NCBI RefSeq assembly: GCF_000179615.1
Contig: NZ_AEDD01000006.1
Span: 102,501-166,500 of the forward strand
Direction of reading: 5' to 3'
DNA from: Paenibacillus curdlanolyticus YK9
Lineage (GTDB): Bacteria; Bacillota; Bacilli; Paenibacillales; Paenibacillaceae
DNA length: 64,000 nt
Positions 60,687 to 64,000 of this stretch are shown here, in pieces. Made by a program: the position numbers and the translations under genes. Within the stretch, counting starts at the first letter, position 1. Each line of letters starts with the position of its first letter. The notes beneath the pieces were generated by a model, which was not told where the DNA came from, did not search any database, and saw nothing but the letters and a program-made list of their open reading frames with translations.

Positions 60687-62181
60687 CGACTTTATCCCCC
60701 TCATCTAGCCAAGGAATTCGGATGGTAACCGTCGTTCCTTCTCCGATCTTGCTTTTTATGTCCACGGTATTCTCACTATGCCCGCTGAATAGTTGAAGCC
60801 GTCGAAATACATTGCGCGTCCCAATGCCCGTGGACGGCTTAGGCTGTCTCTGAGACTGGTCCGGCTGCGCCAGCGACCGCTCCTCCAGGCCGCCACCAGG
60901 CCTATGCGGAGCATAGCTTAATTGCAGCAAAGCTTGTCTTGTCTCCTCATCTATGCCCTCACCGTTATCGCTTACCGCAACGACGACATCCAATCCATCG
61001 CGATGAATCGAAAGCCGAATGGCAGCGCCGGATTCCAGCTGCTCAATGCCGTGGACGAACGCATTTTCGACGAGCGGTTGAATCGTTAACGCCGGAATCG
61101 GAGCCGATAATGTCGTGTCATCGATGTCCGTCTCGAACGACACCCGATTTTGGAACCGCGCGCGCTGGATGGTCACATACTCCATCACATGCCCGAGCTC
61201 TTCGCGCAGCGTGACGGGCTCGTCCATTTTGCGCAGCCTGTACCGAATCAGCTTGGACATCGACACGATCAGATCCGACGTCCGCTCCGCCCCTTCCAGC
61301 AGCGCGAGCTTGGATAAGACATTCAGCGAGTTGAACAGAAAATGCGGCTGGATTTGGCTTTGCAGCGACTGCAGCTCCAGCTCCTTCACTAATCGCTCCT
61401 GCTCCAGCCTGCCTTTATCGCGCTCTGCTGCTTCTTGCAGCGAGGCAACCATTTGGAGAAACGTCCCTGTCATGACGCCCAGCTCGTCCTTCGTTACAGG
61501 GGGCAGCGGCTCCAGCTCCTGCTGTGACCGCCCTTCCGAGATCCCCTTCGCCATGCGAACCAGCCTTCCCACGGGCTCCGTCACGCTGCGAGACACCCAG
61601 AAGGCAAGCCCAACGCCGAGCAGCGTCTGAATCGCGATGACCGCAGCGCCCAATCGGTTCATGCGAACGTTCGCTAGCTGAATCTCACGGAATACCGGCT
61701 GGTCGCTGCTCAATTCCAGATCAATCAACCGCTGGCCGTCCTCCCGTACGAAGCCTTCCGTCTGTTCCACCTCGGTGTAGAGCGACAGCGCAACGCTTGG
61801 CGACTCCGCTCCAGAGGCCGATTCCGCCGCCAGTTGCTGCCGCTTCAGCACATCTAGCAAGTGAAGGAAGTTGGCGGCTGTAGACGCACGCGCAGCATCT
61901 TGTCCGAGCGCGCCTATTCGCTCGCGGCTGTGCAACAACGCATCGCGCTGTCGGCGGGCTTCCGCTTGCGTTTGCGGATTCGGGTCCAGCAGATAGCTAT
62001 ATAGCGATTGCGTGGAGCGCTCTGCATTTTGAACAGCTTCCCTATAAGCCAGTACCCGATCCATCATCCGGTCATAACCGCGCTGGACGACGGTCGAGCT
62101 TTGGAACAGAAACAACGTCACCGTGTTTGCGAGCAATACGAGCAGCGGAATAATAAGGAGCAGCTTCGTCCTTATCGTCAT
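60658..62181 (-). CDS. YesM-type sensor histidine kinase
   Basis: A 507-aa membrane kinase. Two membrane helices (near residues 5-25 and 175-195) flank an extracytoplasmic helical domain. A HAMP-like region (RSVTEPVGRLVRMAKGISEG) follows. The phosphoacceptor is in SQIQPHFLFNSLNVLSKLAL (QPHFLFN, HisKA_7 type), and the ATPase has QPLVENAFVHGIEQ (N-box), VSDNGEGID (G1) and STGIGTRNVFRRL (G2). The start at 62181 overlaps the stop of the sugar-binding protein gene by ATGA; the alternative ATG at 62187 has too little spacing to its GGGGG site. Works with the YesN-type regulator downstream. Confidence 0.95.
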   Translation of the reverse strand: MTIRTKLLLIIPLLVLLANTVTLFLFQSSTVVQRGYDRMMDRVLAYREAVQNAERSTQSLYSYLLDPNPQTQAEARRQRDALLHSRERIGALGQDAARASTAANFLHLLDVLKRQQLAAESASGAESPSVALSLYTEVEQTEGFVREDGQRLIDLELSSDQPVFREIQLANVRMNRLGAAVIAIQTLLGVGLAFWVSRSVTEPVGRLVRMAKGISEGRSQQELEPLPPVTKDELGVMTGTFLQMVASLQEAAERDKGRLEQERLVKELELQSLQSQIQPHFLFNSLNVLSKLALLEGAERTSDLIVSMSKLIRYRLRKMDEPVTLREELGHVMEYVTIQRARFQNRVSFETDIDDTTLSAPIPALTIQPLVENAFVHGIEQLESGAAIRLSIHRDGLDVVVAVSDNGEGIDEETRQALLQLSYAPHRPGGGLEERSLAQPDQSQRQPKPSTGIGTRNVFRRLQLFSGHSENTVDIKSKIGEGTTVTIRIPWLDEGDKVDVSLADRGR

Positions 62182-63161
62182 CGGCATGCCCCCAGCTCAT
62201 CCAGCACATTCGTTTTCGTAAAATGAATCGCCGCCGCGACTTCGCCATTTTGCATATAATCATGCAGCAGCTCGATCGCCTTCTGCCCCATCCGAGCAGG
62301 CTGCTGCACAAGAGCGGCCGTGATCCGGCATTCCCGAATCGCTTGGCGCGTATTCGCCAAATCGTCGAACGCGAACACGCGGGGCTGATCGCTAGCCTGC
62401 TCCTTCGCCACCGCCTCGGCGATACCGACGCCATCCAATGCGCTAAACCCAACAACCGCAAGCAGCTTCGGATGCTTGTTCAGCATATCCGTCGTCTGCT
62501 CCGTTGCCTGCAGCCGCGAGATATTGGAGATTCTCACGTCTGCGATGGATAACCCGGGGGTTTTATTCACAACGCTCCGGAATCCCGCCAGCCGCAGCTT
62601 CATATTCGTCGCTTCGCTGCCGAGCAGCACGCCGATTCGTCCTTGCTGGCCCGCCATTCGCGTGACGAGCTGCCCCATCGCTTCGCCCGCCTGCCAATTA
62701 TCCGTCCCGACATACGCCAATCGTTTGCTGCCCGGCTCATCCGCATCGATCGTAATGACCGGTATGCCGCTCGCCGATGCTCGCCCGATCAAGCGAGCGT
62801 ATACCGGATCGTTCAGCCCTTGAACGAGCAGCGCGTCGAACCCTTGGGCAATCGCTTTCTCCAGCAGCCGTGACTGCTCCGACGGATTAATCCGCAGCGG
62901 CCCCATATAGGTTAGCTCCATTCCATACTCGGTTGCTGCTGTCCGTGCGCCTGTCTCCACCGAGCGCCAGAACGGATTGTCCAGCTCCTGCGAAATGAGC
63001 GCAACCCGCATTTGATCGATGGACGCCGCCGGTCCGTTCTTATGCTCCAGCTGCTCCGCCAGCTCTCGTGTATGTAAAATCGTGATCGCGAAAGCCGACA
63101 GCAATCCCGCGAACGTGATCGCAAGTATAATAAGACCGACATTCCAGATGCGGTTCTGCAT
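62178..63161 (-). CDS. membrane-anchored sugar-binding (type I periplasmic) sensor protein
   Basis: A 327-aa extracytoplasmic sensor. An N-terminal membrane helix (NVGLIILAITFAGLLSAFAI) without a lipobox anchors it. The rest is a RbsB/XylF-type ligand-binding fold: MRVALISQELDNPFWRSVET, ALLVQGLNDPVYARLIGRA, VITIDADEPGSKRLAYVGTDN and AALVQQPARMGQKAIELL. Because it heads an operon with a YesM-type kinase and a YesN-type regulator, it probably acts as the ligand-sensing part of a three-component system, like XylFII-LytS-YesN in clostridia. AAGGAGG lies 11 bases before ATG 63161. The sugar is not known. Confidence 0.9.
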   Translation of the reverse strand: MQNRIWNVGLIILAITFAGLLSAFAITILHTRELAEQLEHKNGPAASIDQMRVALISQELDNPFWRSVETGARTAATEYGMELTYMGPLRINPSEQSRLLEKAIAQGFDALLVQGLNDPVYARLIGRASASGIPVITIDADEPGSKRLAYVGTDNWQAGEAMGQLVTRMAGQQGRIGVLLGSEATNMKLRLAGFRSVVNKTPGLSIADVRISNISRLQATEQTTDMLNKHPKLLAVVGFSALDGVGIAEAVAKEQASDQPRVFAFDDLANTRQAIRECRITAALVQQPARMGQKAIELLHDYMQNGEVAAAIHFTKTNVLDELGACR

Positions 63162-63258
63162 TCGTGAGGGCCCTCCTTCTAATCCGACATCCGCCATGTT
63201 GCGGGGAAGCCCTCTATATAGTATATCCAGATCCTTGCAAGCTGATTGGCTTTGGCTG

Positions 63259-63533
63259 CTACTGCTTCGACCAACGCTCCAGCTTGTGAATGCCCCGCGT
63301 GAAGAAGCCTCTTATGAACTTCGGGAACCCGAACTCGCCCAGCTTCCCCTTCACCAAATCCCGCACTGCTCCACCGTCATATCCGGCATCGTAAATTCGC
63401 CATGCTGGTAGCAGTGGCTGCAATATTTGGCGCTTTTCGAGCCATCCCGCTCGGTCCCGCCCTTCTGTTCGTCACGCGCGAGCGGCATGCCGCAGCTTTG
63501 GCAGTTTTTATAGGCTTGAGCAATTGTCGTCAT
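63259..63533 (-). pseudogene. zinc-ribbon protein gene with a +1 frameshift
   Basis: The frame starting MTTIAQAYKNCQSCGMPLAR has a zinc ribbon (CQSCG...CSHCY) and then FTMPDMTVEQ, but it stops early at 63351 as CGIW. In another frame the family's expected ending follows directly: RDLVKGKLGEFGFPKFIRGF, then FTRGIHKLERWSKQ and a stop at 63259. Restoring one base between the Gln and the following codon (near 63366) gives EQVRDLVKGK and joins both parts. The gene is therefore either recently broken or carries a sequencing error. This matches the putative zinc ribbon domain family of short proteins (about 90 aa), whose role is unknown. Confidence 0.82.
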
Positions 63534-63801
63534 TGAGATGTTGATCCTCCTCATGTTGCTTGGTAAGTGCTTAGAAAGTATAAGGCATAGCCTCAAACAT
63601 TATAATCGCCCAGAGGTGCGGTCGTATACGGCAAAATAAAATGATCGGAGCGAAGCGATAAGCGCTTGATGGATGGATCGTTTTGGATATATAATCGTTT
63701 TGTTGTATAAATATACGAACATACATGAGACAGAAGGTTCGATGTATGTAACCATCTGTTCGATGTAAACCTCATCTCGCACTCATGTTAGGGGGATTAT
63801 C

Positions 63802-64000
63802 GTGAATCGTGAATCCAGTTTAATAGAAGATTATCTCGTTGAAAGTGAATACGTCAATTACAGCCATGCTTCCATTCAGGAGCTAGCGGCGCAGTTGGCT
63901 AGCCAGTCGCCCGACGACATTACCTATGCGAAAAATGCGTTCGAATTCGTTCGCGATGCCGTCTCGCACTCGTGGGACATTCAGAGCTCGCGCATTACAT
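63802..64000 (+). CDS. transglutaminase-like domain protein (3' end outside window)
   Basis: The first 66 residues of a protein starting MNRESSLIEDYLVESEYVNY. The ASIQELAAQLASQSPDDITY and NAFEFVRDAVSHSWDIQSSR segments match the N-terminal lead-in of bacterial transglutaminase-like proteins, whose catalytic Cys-His-Asp lie further on and are not in the window. A GGGGG site lies 6 bases before GTG 63802. Function beyond the fold cannot be judged. Confidence 0.72.
   Translation, partial: MNRESSLIEDYLVESEYVNYSHASIQELAAQLASQSPDDITYAKNAFEFVRDAVSHSWDIQSSRIT

Noticed and set aside
1-64000. tRNA or rRNA genes, riboswitches, integrases or transposases
   Set aside because: None was recognised on reading the sequence and translations; a covariance-model scan could still find small structured RNAs.

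Overview
The window looks like chromosomal DNA of an aerobic endospore-forming Firmicute, most likely Paenibacillus or a close relative. The pointers are a GerA/GerC/GerB-type spore germinant-receptor operon, S-layer proteins with SLH triplets, copper-amine-oxidase-N 'stalk' domains, a YesM/YesN-type two-component pair, an HrcA/CIRCE operator, strong AGGAGG ribosome binding sites, frequent GTG/TTG starts and moderately high GC. No rRNA, tRNA, CRISPR array, prophage or intact insertion sequence was found. The organism assignment is an inference.

Layout. 0-2.8 kb: 5' part of an SDR oxidoreductase, E. coli-type speD, and a secreted stalk-domain protein. 2.9-5.6 kb: two full copies and one relic of an unrecognised protein in tandem, then a repeat-rich gap. 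5.6-11.7 kb: radical SAM/SPASM protein, SNF2 helicase overlapping a P-loop kinase-like gene, EamA transporter. 11.7-15.8 kb: germination operon (A-C-B order) with a divergent one-helix small protein. 15.8-24.5 kb: two copies of a ~228-bp dispersed repeat, a lipoprotein with an internal duplication, ridA divergent from a MocR regulator, and htpG under CIRCE. 24.3-32 kb: small unknown genes, a phytase-like esterase, a duplicated membrane protein, a 1097-aa SLH protein and the first 51-bp repeat array. 32-38 kb: aldo/keto reductase, threonine aldolase family enzyme, ADP-ribosylglycohydrolase, glycosyltransferase, VanY-like peptidase. 38-43.8 kb: zinc-ribbon envelope proteins (one with VWA), DUF378 and the second 51-bp array. 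43.8-48 kb: a likely four-gene operon HAD / Sfp-type PPTase / YciI / DUF1801, then GNAT, ankyrin and histidine phosphatase genes. 48-52.9 kb: rtcB, a membrane protein, a nucleotidyltransferase and two overlapping WYL regulators, a plausible RNA-repair locus. 53-57.6 kb: an SLH surface protein next to a relic of a paralogue's signal peptide, then an overlapping gene pair encoding an aminoglycoside-adenylyltransferase-like protein. 57.7-63.2 kb: a sugar porter downstream of an overlapping three-gene sensor operon (membrane-anchored sugar-binding protein, YesM-type kinase, YesN-type regulator). 63.2-64 kb: a frameshifted zinc-ribbon gene and the start of a transglutaminase-like gene.

How genes work together. 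The clearest functional modules are the germinant receptor operon, the sugar three-component system with its likely MFS target, the RtcB/nucleotidyltransferase/WYL neighbourhood, and the zinc-ribbon/VWA/VanY envelope operon. The clearest unexplained signals are non-coding: three repeat families (51-bp tandem arrays at two loci, TAACGG/CCGTTA palindrome clusters at three loci, and the ~228-bp inverted-repeat element at two loci). Functions were assigned by reading the translations and motifs; no database search was run.
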